Below are positions 16,441-25,600 of a DNA stretch of 33,079 bases, in pieces. Under the pieces are notes generated by a model. The model was not told the origin of the DNA. It searched no databases and worked only from the letters and a program-made list of their open reading frames with translations. This stretch comes from Halorubrum tebenquichense DSM 14210 (GTDB lineage: Archaea; Halobacteriota; Halobacteria; Halobacteriales; Haloferacaceae), in contig NZ_AOJD01000027.1 of NCBI RefSeq assembly GCF_000337415.1, positions 192,411-225,489 of the forward strand, written 5' to 3'. The translations under genes were made by a program, and so were the position numbers. Numbering within the stretch: the stretch's first letter is position 1; every line of letters starts with the position of its first letter.

Positions 16441-17730
16441 TTACGGGAACAGCCCGCGGTACTCGTGGGCCTTCGCCGTGCGCTCCAAGGCGAGCGTGTA
16501 CGCGGCGGTCCGCAGGTCGGGCAGTTCCTTGGTGTCGTACTGCTCGATCGTCTTGTCGAACGCGTCGCCGATGCGGCGCTCCAACTCGGCGTTGACCGTC
16601 TCCAGCGGCCACGAGAACTCCTGTGCGTTCTGGACCCACTCCAAGTAGGAGACGATGACGCCGCCGGCGTTCGCGAGGATGTCGGGCACGACCTGGATGT
16701 CGCGCTCCGTGAGCACCTCGTCGGCGGCGACGGTCGTCGGACCGTTCGCGGCCTCGACGATCGCAGACGCCCGCAGGTCGTCGACGTTGTCGGCGGTGAT
16801 CACGCCCTCGACGGCGGCCGGGATGAGCACGTCGACGTCGAGGGTGAGAAGCTCCGCGTTGGTGATCTGGTCCGGATTATCCCAGGTGGAGCCGTCCGCG
16901 TTCCCGCGGTACTCGCCCGCGACGTACTCGGAGATTAGGCCGCCGGCGTCGACGTGCGCGCCGAGCGCCGCCACGTCGAGCCCGTCGGGGTCGTAGGCGG
17001 CCCCCGACACGTCCGAGGTCGCGACCACGTTGGCACCCGCCTCGTCGAGGAGCCGGGCGGCGTTGGACCCGACGTTGCCGAACCCTTGGAGGGCGATCGT
17101 GGCGTCCGAGAGGTCGCGGTCGAGGTACTCGAAGAGCCGCTCGGTCACGAGCGAGACGCCGCGGCCGGTCGCCTCGACGCGGCCGGGCGTCCCGCCGATC
17201 TCGAGCGGTTTCCCGGTGACGGCCTGCGGGACGGAGTGCCCCTCGTACATCGAGTAGGTGTCCATCATCCACGCCATCGTCTGCGGGTTCGTGTTCATGT
17301 CCGGCGCGGGCACGTCGACCTCGGGGCCGATCATCCGGCGGATTCCCTCGGTGTACCGCCGGGTCAGGCTCTCCAAGTCGTTCTGCGTCAGCTCCTTCGG
17401 CTCGCAGATCACGCCGCCCTTCGCGCCGCCGTACGGGAGGTCGACCAGCGCGGTCTTCCACGTCATCCACCCGGCGAGCGCCTCGACCTCGCGCTGGGTC
17501 ACCGACGGGTGGAACCGCACGCCGCCCTTGAACGGCCCGCGCGCGCTGTCGAACTGACAGCGGTACCCCTCGAACACCTCGACCTCGCCCGAGTCCAGTT
17601 CGACGGGGAGCGTGACCTTGAGGGTCCGTTCCGGGTGTTTGAGCCGCTCGAAGATCCCGTGGTCCACGTCTGCGTACTCCTCGGCACGGTCCATCTGCGC
17701 GAGCATGTTCTCGAACGGGTCGTCGGTCAT
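16441..17730 (-). CDS. gdhB: glutamate dehydrogenase (Glu/Leu/Phe/Val dehydrogenase family)
   Basis: A 429-aa hexameric-type enzyme that interconverts glutamate and 2-oxoglutarate plus ammonium with NAD(P). The substrate domain has the lysines of the family: Lys68 (PFKGGVRFHP), Lys92 (MTWKTALVDLPYGG) and catalytic Lys104 (GGAKGGV). The Rossmann domain is GFGNVGSNAARLLDEAGANV. The C-terminus with ERTAKAHEYRG is typical. ATG 17730 gives the usual length (415-435 aa) and has an AT-rich ATATGAC box about 28 nt upstream; the longer frame to 17913 runs into the neighbouring promoter. The coenzyme cannot be settled by eye, and haloarchaea have several paralogues, so the symbol is tentative. Confidence 0.93.
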   Translation of the reverse strand: MTDDPFENMLAQMDRAEEYADVDHGIFERLKHPERTLKVTLPVELDSGEVEVFEGYRCQFDSARGPFKGGVRFHPSVTQREVEALAGWMTWKTALVDLPYGGAKGGVICEPKELTQNDLESLTRRYTEGIRRMIGPEVDVPAPDMNTNPQTMAWMMDTYSMYEGHSVPQAVTGKPLEIGGTPGRVEATGRGVSLVTERLFEYLDRDLSDATIALQGFGNVGSNAARLLDEAGANVVATSDVSGAAYDPDGLDVAALGAHVDAGGLISEYVAGEYRGNADGSTWDNPDQITNAELLTLDVDVLIPAAVEGVITADNVDDLRASAIVEAANGPTTVAADEVLTERDIQVVPDILANAGGVIVSYLEWVQNAQEFSWPLETVNAELERRIGDAFDKTIEQYDTKELPDLRTAAYTLALERTAKAHEYRGLFP

Positions 17731-17903
17731 GGCCGGCACGACTCGACCCCGGGTCATATCGGTTTCGGCAAGTATCGCCTTCGAGAGAGAGTGTCTATCA
17801 TGATTGTCGCGTCCGAGTCCCGTCAGTCGCTTCCGGCCGGACTTATACGTCGGGCGCGTCAACCGCCGGCCATGACACGCGGACACGCGACGGGGGACCG
17901 TCG

Positions 17904-18368
17904 ATGACGGCACAGACGCTCCACCCCCGAGTCCAGATCGTGTGGGTCCTCCGTGCGGTGCTCCTGTCGGCGCTCGTCACCGCCCCGTTCGCCGGCGGCG
18001 CGTACCTCGGGTACCTCCCGGAGTGGGCACCGGTGGGGGTCGGAGCCGCGATGCTGACGCTCACCGTCGCGCACGCGCTGCTCCGGTACCGTCGCTGGAG
18101 CTACGAGATCCGCGAGGACGCGATCTACCTCGACCGCGGCGTGATCACGCAGGTGCGGACCACGGTGCCGCTGGTGCGGATCCAGCACGTCGACTCCCGG
18201 CGCGGCCCGATCGAGCGGACCGCCGGGCTCGCCTCGTGCGTGGTGTACACCGCCGGATCGCGGGGCGCTGACGTGCGGATCCCCGGACTCACGCCGGACG
18301 GCGCGAGCGACCTCCGCGAGGAACTGAAACGGCTGGCCATCCGCGCCGACGGGGAGGACGCGGTGTGA
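17904..18368 (+). CDS. membrane PH-domain protein (YdbS-like)
   Basis: A 154-aa protein with two membrane helices (about 13-35 and 42-60) followed by a bacterial-type PH domain (bPH_2, formerly DUF304; about 65-150). The family phrase VPLVRIQHVDSRRGPIERTAGL is clear. The function is unknown, although the pair YdbS/YdbT is known in bacteria, where it affects antibiotic or envelope phenotypes. Its TGA overlaps the GTG of the next gene (GTGA), so the two are coupled. It is divergent from glutamate dehydrogenase. Confidence 0.88.
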   Translation: MTAQTLHPRVQIVWVLRAVLLSALVTAPFAGGAYLGYLPEWAPVGVGAAMLTLTVAHALLRYRRWSYEIREDAIYLDRGVITQVRTTVPLVRIQHVDSRRGPIERTAGLASCVVYTAGSRGADVRIPGLTPDGASDLREELKRLAIRADGEDAV

Positions 18369-20347
18369 AGCTAGCGCCGCAGTCGGTCCCGTACCGCGCG
18401 CTCCAGAAGGCGGCCGGGACCGCCCTCGCCCTGTTCGTGATCGTCAACAGCGGCGGGTTCGGAATCCCGCTGGCGGTCGCCGGCGGCGCGGCGATCCTCC
18501 TCGCGATGCTCGCCTACGAGGTCGCGTACTACCGCCGGTTCGAGTACGTCCTCACGGAAGACACGCTCGACATCTCCTCCGGCGTCATCTCTCGGCGCGA
18601 GCGCGAGATCCCGTACCGCCGGATCCAGAACGTCGACGTGAGCCGGTCCGTGATCCAGCGCGCGATCGGTGTCGCCGCGGTCGATCTGGAGACCGCCGGC
18701 GGCTCCAGCACAGAGGGGTCGATCCGGTTCGTCACGCCCGAGGAGGCGACCCGCCTCCGGCGCGAGGTCCAGCGCCGGAAGTCCGACGCGGGCCGGGCGG
18801 GCGGTGCCGGCGACGGGACCGACGCCGTCGACGACGCGGTCGAGGGCGGGCGCGACGACGCGTTCGCGCCGGACGAGGAGGTCCTGTTCGCCATCTCGCC
18901 CGGAGAACTCGCCCTCGTCGGGGCGCTGTCGTTCGACGGACGCCTCATCGGGCTGTTGGCGTTCCTCAGCTCCGGGTCGTTCCCGGTGCTGTCGGGCTTC
19001 CTGCCGGAGACATCCGCCGCCGCGCTCACCGCGACGGCGTTCGTCGGCGTGGCGGCGCTGTTCCTCGCGTCGTGGCTCATCGGCGCGGGCGTCGCCTTCT
19101 CGAACTACTATGGATTCCGGCTCTCGCGCGCCGGCGACGAACTGCGCTACGAGCGCGGGCTGTTCCGGCGGTACAGCGGGTCGATCCCGACCGAGAAGGT
19201 CCAGACGCTGCGTATCACGGACAACCCCGCGAAGCGGGCGCTGGGCTACGCGAGTCTCTCGATCGAGACCGCGGGGTACGCGCCCGGACAGGGGTCCGAG
19301 TCCGGCAACCAGTCCGCCGTGCCGATCGCGACGACCGACCGCGTCTACCGGCTCGCACACGAGATCGAGTCGTTCGGCACGCCCGAGTTCAACCGGCCGC
19401 CGAAGCGGATCCGCTGGCGGTACGTCGTCCGGTACGCGATGACTGTCGGGGTGCTCACGGGGGTCGCGTACGGCGCGAACTGGTACGTCGCGGCGTCGCT
19501 CCCGTGGTACGGGGTCGCCGCGCTCTTCCTCGCCGTGCCGCCCGCGGCGCACCTCAAGTGGAAGCACCGCGGCTACTGGCTCGGGGAGGACCACCTGCTC
19601 ACCCGCAACGGGTTCTGGAGCCGGACCGTCGCGGTTGTCCCGTACTACCGGATACAGAACGTGATCGACAGCCGAACCGTGTTCCAGCGCCGGTGGGGCG
19701 TGGCGACGGTCGTCGCCGACACCGCGGGGACCGGGTCGCTGACCGGGAGCGACGCCGCCGCGGTCGACTTCGAGATCGACGAGGCCGAGGCGCTGAAGGA
19801 GACGCTCACCGAACGGCTCGCGACCGCCGTCGCGGAGCGGCGGTCGAGCGGGAGCGACCGCTTCGAGTGGGTCGCCGAGGGCGACGGCATCGCCGCGGAA
19901 CCGGACGCGACGGGTACCGGGTCGGCCGCGGAACCGGACGCAACGACGGGGGAACCGGGATCCGCCGCGGAATCGAGGTCAGCGTCGACGGCCGGCGAGA
20001 CCGATCGCAGCGACGCGTCGACCCGTCAGGAGACGACGGGCGACGACGCGCCCGACGACGAGGTCGACATCCCGGACGACGGCGTCGTCCGGCCGGACTT
20101 CTCGTCAAGCGAGCGCGACTACTCGGAGCCGGCGGAGCGGATCGACACGGGCGGGTACGCCGTCGACCAGAACCCCTCGGACGCCGACGTCGCTCACGGC
20201 CCCGGCAGCGCCGGGAGTGACGACGCCGAGAACGACGACGCGGAGGGGGAGAGATCGGAGGGCAGCGAGACGGAGGGCAGTGGGACAGACCGTGACGGGG
20301 CTACGGACGACGGCGGAGACGGCGACGCCCCGGGTTCGAGGGAGTGA
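18365..20347 (+). CDS. large membrane protein with three PH domains (YdbT-like)
   Basis: A 660-aa partner of the preceding gene. Three modules each pair two membrane helices with a bPH_2 domain. The PH cores are recognisable by IPYRRIQNVDVSRSVIQRAI (about 82-101), IPTEKVQTLRITDNPAKRAL (about 278-297) and VPYYRIQNVIDSRTVFQRRW (about 425-444). Residues about 510-660 are a disordered Asp/Glu/Ser/Thr tail with repeated AAEPDAT-like stretches and no predicted fold. The start is GTG 18365, overlapping the previous stop by 4 nt. It probably forms a complex with the 154-aa protein in the cytoplasmic membrane. Confidence 0.88.
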   Translation: MKLAPQSVPYRALQKAAGTALALFVIVNSGGFGIPLAVAGGAAILLAMLAYEVAYYRRFEYVLTEDTLDISSGVISRREREIPYRRIQNVDVSRSVIQRAIGVAAVDLETAGGSSTEGSIRFVTPEEATRLRREVQRRKSDAGRAGGAGDGTDAVDDAVEGGRDDAFAPDEEVLFAISPGELALVGALSFDGRLIGLLAFLSSGSFPVLSGFLPETSAAALTATAFVGVAALFLASWLIGAGVAFSNYYGFRLSRAGDELRYERGLFRRYSGSIPTEKVQTLRITDNPAKRALGYASLSIETAGYAPGQGSESGNQSAVPIATTDRVYRLAHEIESFGTPEFNRPPKRIRWRYVVRYAMTVGVLTGVAYGANWYVAASLPWYGVAALFLAVPPAAHLKWKHRGYWLGEDHLLTRNGFWSRTVAVVPYYRIQNVIDSRTVFQRRWGVATVVADTAGTGSLTGSDAAAVDFEIDEAEALKETLTERLATAVAERRSSGSDRFEWVAEGDGIAAEPDATGTGSAAEPDATTGEPGSAAESRSASTAGETDRSDASTRQETTGDDAPDDEVDIPDDGVVRPDFSSSERDYSEPAERIDTGGYAVDQNPSDADVAHGPGSAGSDDAENDDAEGERSEGSETEGSGTDRDGATDDGGDGDAPGSRE

Positions 20348-20362
20348 CGGCCGCCGGCGGCG

Positions 20363-21508
20363 TCACTCGTCGAGCAGCTGTTGGGCGATCGTGTTCCGCA
20401 GGACTTCGCTGGTTCCCTCGTAGATCTCCGAGAGCTTCGCGTCGCGGTAGAACCGCTCGGCTGGGAAGTCCTTGGTGTAGCCGTAGCCGCCGTGGATCTG
20501 GATCCCCTCGTTGGCGACCTCGCGGGCGATCTCGGAGGCGTACAGCTTCGCCTGCGCGGCCTCCTTGATGTAGTCGTCGTCGCGCATCTTCAGGTCGGCC
20601 GCCTCGTGCATCAACAGCTCCGCGGCGCGGGCTTTCGTGTCCATGTCCGCGAGCTTGTGCTGGATCGCCTGGAAGTCGGAGATCGGGCGTTCGAACTGCT
20701 CGCGCTCCTGAGCGTACGACTTCGCCTCGTCGAGGGCCGCGCGCGCGATGCCCACCGACCGCGCCGCGATCGTGATCCGGCCGCCGTTGAGCGTCTTCAG
20801 CGCGTGGACGAACCCCTCACCCTCCTCGCCGAGCAGCCGGTCCTCGGGGATCCACATGTCGTCGAACCGCAGTTCGGCGGTCGGACACCCCTTGTCGCCG
20901 AGCTTGTCCTCCGTCCCCTCGACGACGAACCCGTCGTCCTCCTCGGGGCGCACGACGAACGACGAGATGCCCTTCCGGCCCGCGTCGGGGTCGGTCTTGG
21001 CGAACAGCGTGACCGTGTCGGCGACGGAGCCGTTGGAGATCCAGAGCTTCCCGCCGTTGACGAGGTAGCCGTCGCCGTCACGCTCCGCGGTGGTCGACAT
21101 GGCGGGCACGTCCGAGCCGGCCTCGGCCTCCGAGAGCGCGAACGCGCCGATGTCCTCGGCGGTGTTCAGGGCCGTGAGGTACTCCTGCTTCTGTTCCTCG
21201 TCGCCGAACTCGTAGAGCATGTTGCCGGCCAGCGAGGTGTGGGCCGCGACGACCGTCCCGAGCCCCCCGGAGCCCCGGGAGATCTCTTCGAGGCCGATCG
21301 CGTAGCTGTGGTAGTCGAGGCCCGCGCCCTCGTACTCGACCGGGAACGGCATCCCCATGAGACCGAGGTCGGCCATCTCGTCGATCAGCTCGGCCGGGAA
21401 CTCGTCGTTCTCGTCGATCTCGGCCGCCCGCGGCACGACCTCTTCGTCGACGAACTCCGCGACGGTGTCGCGGATCTGACGCTGCTCTTCGGTGAGCGTG
21501 AACTCCAT
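20363..21508 (-). CDS. acyl-CoA dehydrogenase
   Basis: A 381-aa FAD flavoenzyme that oxidises acyl-CoA to enoyl-CoA in fatty acid or branched-chain amino acid breakdown. The family signatures are ALSEAEAGSDVPAMSTTAER and KLWISNGSVADT (FAD/substrate region), QIHGGYGYTKDFPAER, and the catalytic base Glu364 in IYEGTSEVLRNTIA. The length is normal. The chain length or branch specificity cannot be told. It is convergent with the PH-protein operon and divergent from the squalene/phytoene synthase gene. Confidence 0.95.
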   Translation of the reverse strand: MEFTLTEEQRQIRDTVAEFVDEEVVPRAAEIDENDEFPAELIDEMADLGLMGMPFPVEYEGAGLDYHSYAIGLEEISRGSGGLGTVVAAHTSLAGNMLYEFGDEEQKQEYLTALNTAEDIGAFALSEAEAGSDVPAMSTTAERDGDGYLVNGGKLWISNGSVADTVTLFAKTDPDAGRKGISSFVVRPEEDDGFVVEGTEDKLGDKGCPTAELRFDDMWIPEDRLLGEEGEGFVHALKTLNGGRITIAARSVGIARAALDEAKSYAQEREQFERPISDFQAIQHKLADMDTKARAAELLMHEAADLKMRDDDYIKEAAQAKLYASEIAREVANEGIQIHGGYGYTKDFPAERFYRDAKLSEIYEGTSEVLRNTIAQQLLDE

Positions 21509-21650
21509 GTCGTGACGTTCGGCCGGGCCGACTTAGCCGTTTCCACACGATTGTACACGGGCCGCCGGTTCGTCGGCGCGAACGGCGGCGGAGTCCTCCG
21601 ATTTCGCGGTTCCGTGCGACGAGCGGCGACCGGCCGCCGTTCCACGAGGC

Positions 21651-21658
21651 TTTTTATG
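21651..21658 (+). promoter_or_regulatory. TATA-like box of the squalene/phytoene synthase gene
   Basis: TTTTTATG sits 28-35 nt before ATG 21686 in otherwise GC-rich DNA, a good haloarchaeal promoter position. Confidence 0.55.
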
Positions 21659-21685
21659 CGTTGTGCCGTAAGGACTGGCAACTGA

Positions 21686-22747
21686 ATGAGCGGACGAGAA
21701 CACGGCCCCGGCGAGGCCGACCTCGCGTGGTGTCACGAGGCGGTCCAAGGGGTCTCGCGGACCTTCGCGCTGACCGTCGACGTGCTAGAGGAGCCGATGG
21801 CCTCGCAGATCTGCGTCGGCTACCTCCTCTGCCGGGTCGCCGACACCGTCGAGGACGCCGGCCACATCCCCCCGGAAGCCCAGAGCGACGTGCTGCGGAC
21901 GTACCGACGAGCGATCGACCCGGACGACGAGACCGAGATCGGCGCGTTCCGCGAGGCGGTCGACGAGTGGCTGCCCGCCGAGCGCGACGACGACTGGACC
22001 GTCGTCGCGGAGGCACCGACGATCGCCGCCACGTTCGAGGAGTTGGACCCGGAGGCGCAGGAGGCCATCGTCCCGCCGGTGTTGGAGATGGTCGACGGGA
22101 TGGCGATGTTCGTCGACCGCCACGCCACCGAGGGCGGCCTCCGCATCGACGACCGCGACGAGTTGGAACAGTACTGCTACTACGCGGCCGGCACCGTCGG
22201 CAACCTCATCACGAACCTGCTCACCCGCGGCGACGTCGCCGAGGAGCGCGCCGACCGGCTGCGCGAGACCGCCGAGGAGTTCGGGCTCCTCTTGCAGCTG
22301 GTGAACGTCTCGAAGGACGTGTACGACGACTACACCGAGGAGAACAACGTCTACCTCCCGGCCGAGTGGCTCGAAGCGGAGGGCGTCGAACAGGAGCGGG
22401 TCGTCCACCCGGAGAACCGGGAGTCGTCCGCCCGCGTCGTCGACCGGACCGCCGACTACGCCCGCTCGTTCCTCGACGACGCGCAGGCGTACCTGGAGAC
22501 GATGCCGCTCTCGAACGGCAACACGATGGAGGCGTGGACCGTCCCGTATCTGCTCGCGGTCGGCACCCTCCGCGAACTCGGGAGCCGCCCGGAGGACGCG
22601 CTCACCGAGACCGGCGTGAAGGTGTCCAGACAGGAGGTGTTCGCGGTGATGTCGGCCGCGAGCGACGTCGGCCGCGACTCGCTGGCGGAGCTGCGGCAGA
22701 CGATCGCCCGGACCCCCTTCCACCGGGCGGTCGGGTCAGCCGACTGA
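21686..22747 (+). CDS. squalene/phytoene synthase family protein
   Basis: A 353-aa trans-prenyltransferase of the head-to-head class. The two Asp-rich motifs that bind Mg-diphosphate are DTVED (53-57, in CRVADTVEDAG) and DVYDD (211-215, in LVNVSKDVYDDYTEENN). The start of the fold, VSRTFALTVDVL, is also typical. The sequence looks closer to squalene synthase than to the haloarchaeal phytoene synthase CrtB as I know it, so a role in making squalene for membranes is more likely than carotenoids. That choice is inference. It is convergent with the Hel308-like helicase. Confidence 0.88.
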   Translation: MSGREHGPGEADLAWCHEAVQGVSRTFALTVDVLEEPMASQICVGYLLCRVADTVEDAGHIPPEAQSDVLRTYRRAIDPDDETEIGAFREAVDEWLPAERDDDWTVVAEAPTIAATFEELDPEAQEAIVPPVLEMVDGMAMFVDRHATEGGLRIDDRDELEQYCYYAAGTVGNLITNLLTRGDVAEERADRLRETAEEFGLLLQLVNVSKDVYDDYTEENNVYLPAEWLEAEGVEQERVVHPENRESSARVVDRTADYARSFLDDAQAYLETMPLSNGNTMEAWTVPYLLAVGTLRELGSRPEDALTETGVKVSRQEVFAVMSAASDVGRDSLAELRQTIARTPFHRAVGSAD

Positions 22748-22784
22748 GCCCGGATCGGACGCGCCGATCGCCTTTTCCACTCTC

Positions 22785-24827
22785 TCACAGCCGCGACCGC
22801 GCACGCGACACCGCCGGGACCCGCACTCCGATCGTCTCGCCGAGCGCCTCGGCGGCGCTCAGCAGCCACTCCGCGCGCTCGACCCGAGAGTCGAGGTCCC
22901 CCGGCCCGATCCGGTAGCGCTCCACCAGCTCCTCGACGGTCGCGCCGCCGATCCACTCGTCTAAGATGCGGGCCGTCTTCACCGACTCCAGCCACCCCTC
23001 GAAGTCGTCCGGCTCGGTCATGTCCGTGGTGAGATGCGCGGAGTTCGTCCGGGCGAACCGGTAGATGTCCGCGCGCTCGGCGTTCCCGAGGTAGGTGTCT
23101 TGCATGTCCGGCGTGTCGCAGATGACTTCGAACGCGGTGAGCGTCGTCGCGTCGGAGAGGCCGGCCGCGGCGCGGAGCCCGGCGACGATCCGCTCGCCCG
23201 TCTCGGGGCGGACGTACTGCTTCGAGGTGGTCTCGCCGACGGCCGTCGCGACGAGCCGGTAGTCCTCGACGCCGCCGGTCTCCCGGGCGACCATGCCGGC
23301 CGCGACGAGGTCGTCGACCGCGACGGCGACCGCGTCGGCGAGGCCGCCGGCCCCGGTCTCCCGCGCGTAGAACGTCCCCTCGAACACGTCGAGGATCTCG
23401 GTCTCGGTCGCGGCGAACCCCGTCGCGATCGCCGCGAGGACGTGGGTCCGGAGCGCCCCGGGATCGGCCAACTGCGACTCGACGGCCTCCGGCTCCCCCT
23501 CGACGTACCGCTCTCGAACCGCGGCGCGCGTGTCGGCGTCGGCGACGAGGACGGCCTCCCCGTGCGGGTCGAGCCCCGGACGCCCCGCTCGGCCGCACAT
23601 CTGGTGGACTTCGAGCGTGGGGATCCACTCCATGCCGGCCTCGCCGTACCGGCGCTGGTCGCGGACGACGACGCGGCGCGCGGGGACGTTGACGCCGGCG
23701 GCCAGCGTGGGCGTCGCGCAGATACACGCCACGTCGCGGTCGCGGAACGCCGACTCGACGACCGACCGGTGGCCCGACCGGAGCCCGGCGTGATGGAACG
23801 CGACGCCGGCGCGCAGGCAGTCGGCGAGCTGCCGGCCGGTGAGCGTCCCGTCCACGTCGGTGGCCTCGTCCGCCGCCGCGTCCGCCGCGTCCTCGATCCC
23901 GAGCGTCTCGGCGAGCCCCTCGTCCGCGAGCCGCTCCGCGAGATCGACCGCCTCGCGGCGGGAGCGGACGAACGCGAGACACTGGCCGCCGTCCGCGACC
24001 GCGTCGGCGACCAGGGCGGCGGTGACCTCGGTGGCGTCCGGCTCGTCGTCCTCCGCGTCGGTCCCGCCTCTAGTGTCGGTGTCGACCTCGGCGTCGGTAT
24101 CGCCCCCTCGGTCGGCTCCGCCCCCGTCGTCCCCGTCAGGGTCCGTTTCACCCCCGGACGCGACGTCGACCGACAGGCTCGTCCCGTCGTCGAAGGCGAC
24201 GTCGCCGCCGACGGCGACGCCGGTCCGCAGCTCGACGGGCCGCCAGTCGGACTCGACGAGGGCGGCGTCGAGCCAGTCCGCGATCGCGTCCGGGTTGTCG
24301 ACGGTCGCCGACAGCGCCACGGTCTGGAGGTCCGGGTTCCGCCGTCGGAGCGTCGCCAGCGTCACTTCGAGGGTCGGCCCGCGCCGCTTTGCGCCCAGCA
24401 GGTGGACCTCGTCGACGACGACGCAGGCCAGCTCGTCGACCCACGAGGCCCCATTGCGGATCGCGGAGTCGACCTTCTCGCTGGTGGCGACCACGACGTC
24501 GTTGCCCGCCAGTTCCTCGCCGGTCGCGTCGAAGTCGCCCGTCGAGATGCCAACGTCGACGCCGGGTAGCGCGGCGAACGTCTCGTACTTCTCACGGGCG
24601 AGCGCGCGGAGCGGACAGACGTACAGCCCGGGACCGTCGGCGGTCAGGAGCGCGAGCTGGGCGACGAACGTCTTCCCCGAGGCGGTCGGCACCGCCGCGA
24701 CCACGTCCGCGCCGCCGCAGACGCCCGCCTCGACCGCCGCGCGCTGCGGCGGGTACAGCTCGCGAACGCCGCGGTCGGCGAAGTGGTCGACGACGGACGA
24801 CGAGAGCGGCAGTTCCCGGACGCGCAT
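22785..24827 (-). CDS. Hel308-like superfamily 2 helicase lacking the C-terminal domain
   Basis: A 680-aa ATP-dependent helicase of the Ski2/Hel308 group. Motifs in order: Q-motif region LYPPQRAAVE (24-33), Walker A AVPTASGKT (45-53), VCPLRALAREKYE, VVVDEVHLLGAKRRGPTLE (DEVH), LSATVDNPD (motif III), then domain 2 with the VGRAGRPG-type motif VI QMCGRAGRPGLDPHGEAV. The winged-helix and ratchet domains follow (about 440-665, including IGPGDLDSRVERAEWL). It stops at about the point where Hel308 normally begins its small helix-hairpin-helix domain V. An acidic Gly/Asp/Thr insertion (about 215-265) interrupts the RecA domains. It is likely a second Hel308-type protein, in repair of stalled forks or a related task. 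Confidence 0.87.
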   Translation of the reverse strand: MRVRELPLSSSVVDHFADRGVRELYPPQRAAVEAGVCGGADVVAAVPTASGKTFVAQLALLTADGPGLYVCPLRALAREKYETFAALPGVDVGISTGDFDATGEELAGNDVVVATSEKVDSAIRNGASWVDELACVVVDEVHLLGAKRRGPTLEVTLATLRRRNPDLQTVALSATVDNPDAIADWLDAALVESDWRPVELRTGVAVGGDVAFDDGTSLSVDVASGGETDPDGDDGGGADRGGDTDAEVDTDTRGGTDAEDDEPDATEVTAALVADAVADGGQCLAFVRSRREAVDLAERLADEGLAETLGIEDAADAAADEATDVDGTLTGRQLADCLRAGVAFHHAGLRSGHRSVVESAFRDRDVACICATPTLAAGVNVPARRVVVRDQRRYGEAGMEWIPTLEVHQMCGRAGRPGLDPHGEAVLVADADTRAAVRERYVEGEPEAVESQLADPGALRTHVLAAIATGFAATETEILDVFEGTFYARETGAGGLADAVAVAVDDLVAAGMVARETGGVEDYRLVATAVGETTSKQYVRPETGERIVAGLRAAAGLSDATTLTAFEVICDTPDMQDTYLGNAERADIYRFARTNSAHLTTDMTEPDDFEGWLESVKTARILDEWIGGATVEELVERYRIGPGDLDSRVERAEWLLSAAEALGETIGVRVPAVSRARSRL

Positions 24828-24910
24828 ACGATCACGCGTTCGGTCGGATCGGTGATAAAGAGTCGGCGGCGTCCCCCTCGACCGGTCGCGGGCGTCGGCT
24901 CGATCCCCGG

Positions 24911-25498
24911 TTACGCGTCGGTGTCGAAGTCCTGAAAGAGCTTCTCGTAGTCTTCATCGTCGGTCGCGACCGCGTCGCGCGACTCGTCGGCCCGCTCGCG
25001 GAGCTCGGCGATCCGGTCGGTGAGCTCCTGGTACTCCTCGTTGTCCGCCAGGTCGCTCGCGCTCTTCTCGGACTCGAGCATTGCCTTCTTCGAGGTCAGC
25101 GAGAACAGCTCCTGGACCTCCGTGTCGTACTCGCCGCGCCGCAGTAGCCCCTCGACGGTGTCCCGGAGCGTGTCGCTGGTGACGGGCTTGACGAGGTAGT
25201 CGTCGAAGCCCATCTCCAGAATGTCGAAGTCCGGCTCGACGGCGGTGACCATCGCGACCCGGCAGTTGATGCCGCGGTCGCGGACGGACGTGAGGACCTC
25301 GTCGCCGGAGAGGCCGGGCATCCGGCGATCGAGGAGGATGGCGTCGACCTCGTCTTCGGCCTCGTCGAGCTGATCGAGGGCCTCGTGGCCGCCGTACGCG
25401 GTTCGAACGCGGTACTCGTCGCCGAGCCAGGCGGCGTACAGGTCGGCCAGATCGGGTTCGTCCTCGACCACGAGGACCAGCGGCGGTTGCTCACTCAT
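24911..25498 (-). CDS. HalX-type response regulator
   Basis: A 195-aa two-domain regulator. The receiver domain (1-115) has the acidic pocket Glu12/Asp13, phosphoacceptor Asp57 (ILLDRRMPG), Thr85 (MVTAVEP) and Lys104 (DDYLVKPV). The C-terminal HalX domain (about 120-190) is the helical output module found almost only in haloarchaea; its target is unknown and it has no HTH. It needs a histidine kinase, and none is adjacent. The upstream region has a strong AT-rich box TATATTAAAATA (25551-25562), about 55 nt before the ATG, giving a short leader. Confidence 0.93.
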   Translation of the reverse strand: MSEQPPLVLVVEDEPDLADLYAAWLGDEYRVRTAYGGHEALDQLDEAEDEVDAILLDRRMPGLSGDEVLTSVRDRGINCRVAMVTAVEPDFDILEMGFDDYLVKPVTSDTLRDTVEGLLRRGEYDTEVQELFSLTSKKAMLESEKSASDLADNEEYQELTDRIAELRERADESRDAVATDDEDYEKLFQDFDTDA

Positions 25499-25550
25499 GG
25501 GTGACGGGAGCGAGGGGGTGTTCGCTCACACGTTTCGTCTCTCCGCTGGC

Positions 25551-25562
25551 TATATTAAAATA
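25551..25562 (-). promoter_or_regulatory. AT-rich promoter box of the response regulator gene
   Basis: On the minus strand this reads TATTTTAATATA, the strongest TATA-like element between 24828 and 27088. It is about 53-64 nt before the response regulator start, allowing a leader of about 25-30 nt. Confidence 0.55.
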
Positions 25563-25600
25563 CCTCTTCGGCGCTCCGGCCGGCTCGGGTCGCTCCGGCG

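Noticed and set aside
19880-20347. Repeated AAEPDAT-like stretches as a DNA repeat element
   Set aside because: They are part of the low-complexity acidic tail of the PH-domain protein, in frame and without flanking repeats.
23034-24569. A 511-codon plus-strand frame opposite the helicase
   Set aside because: Arg/Gly/Val-rich translation with no motif; the minus strand carries all the helicase motifs.
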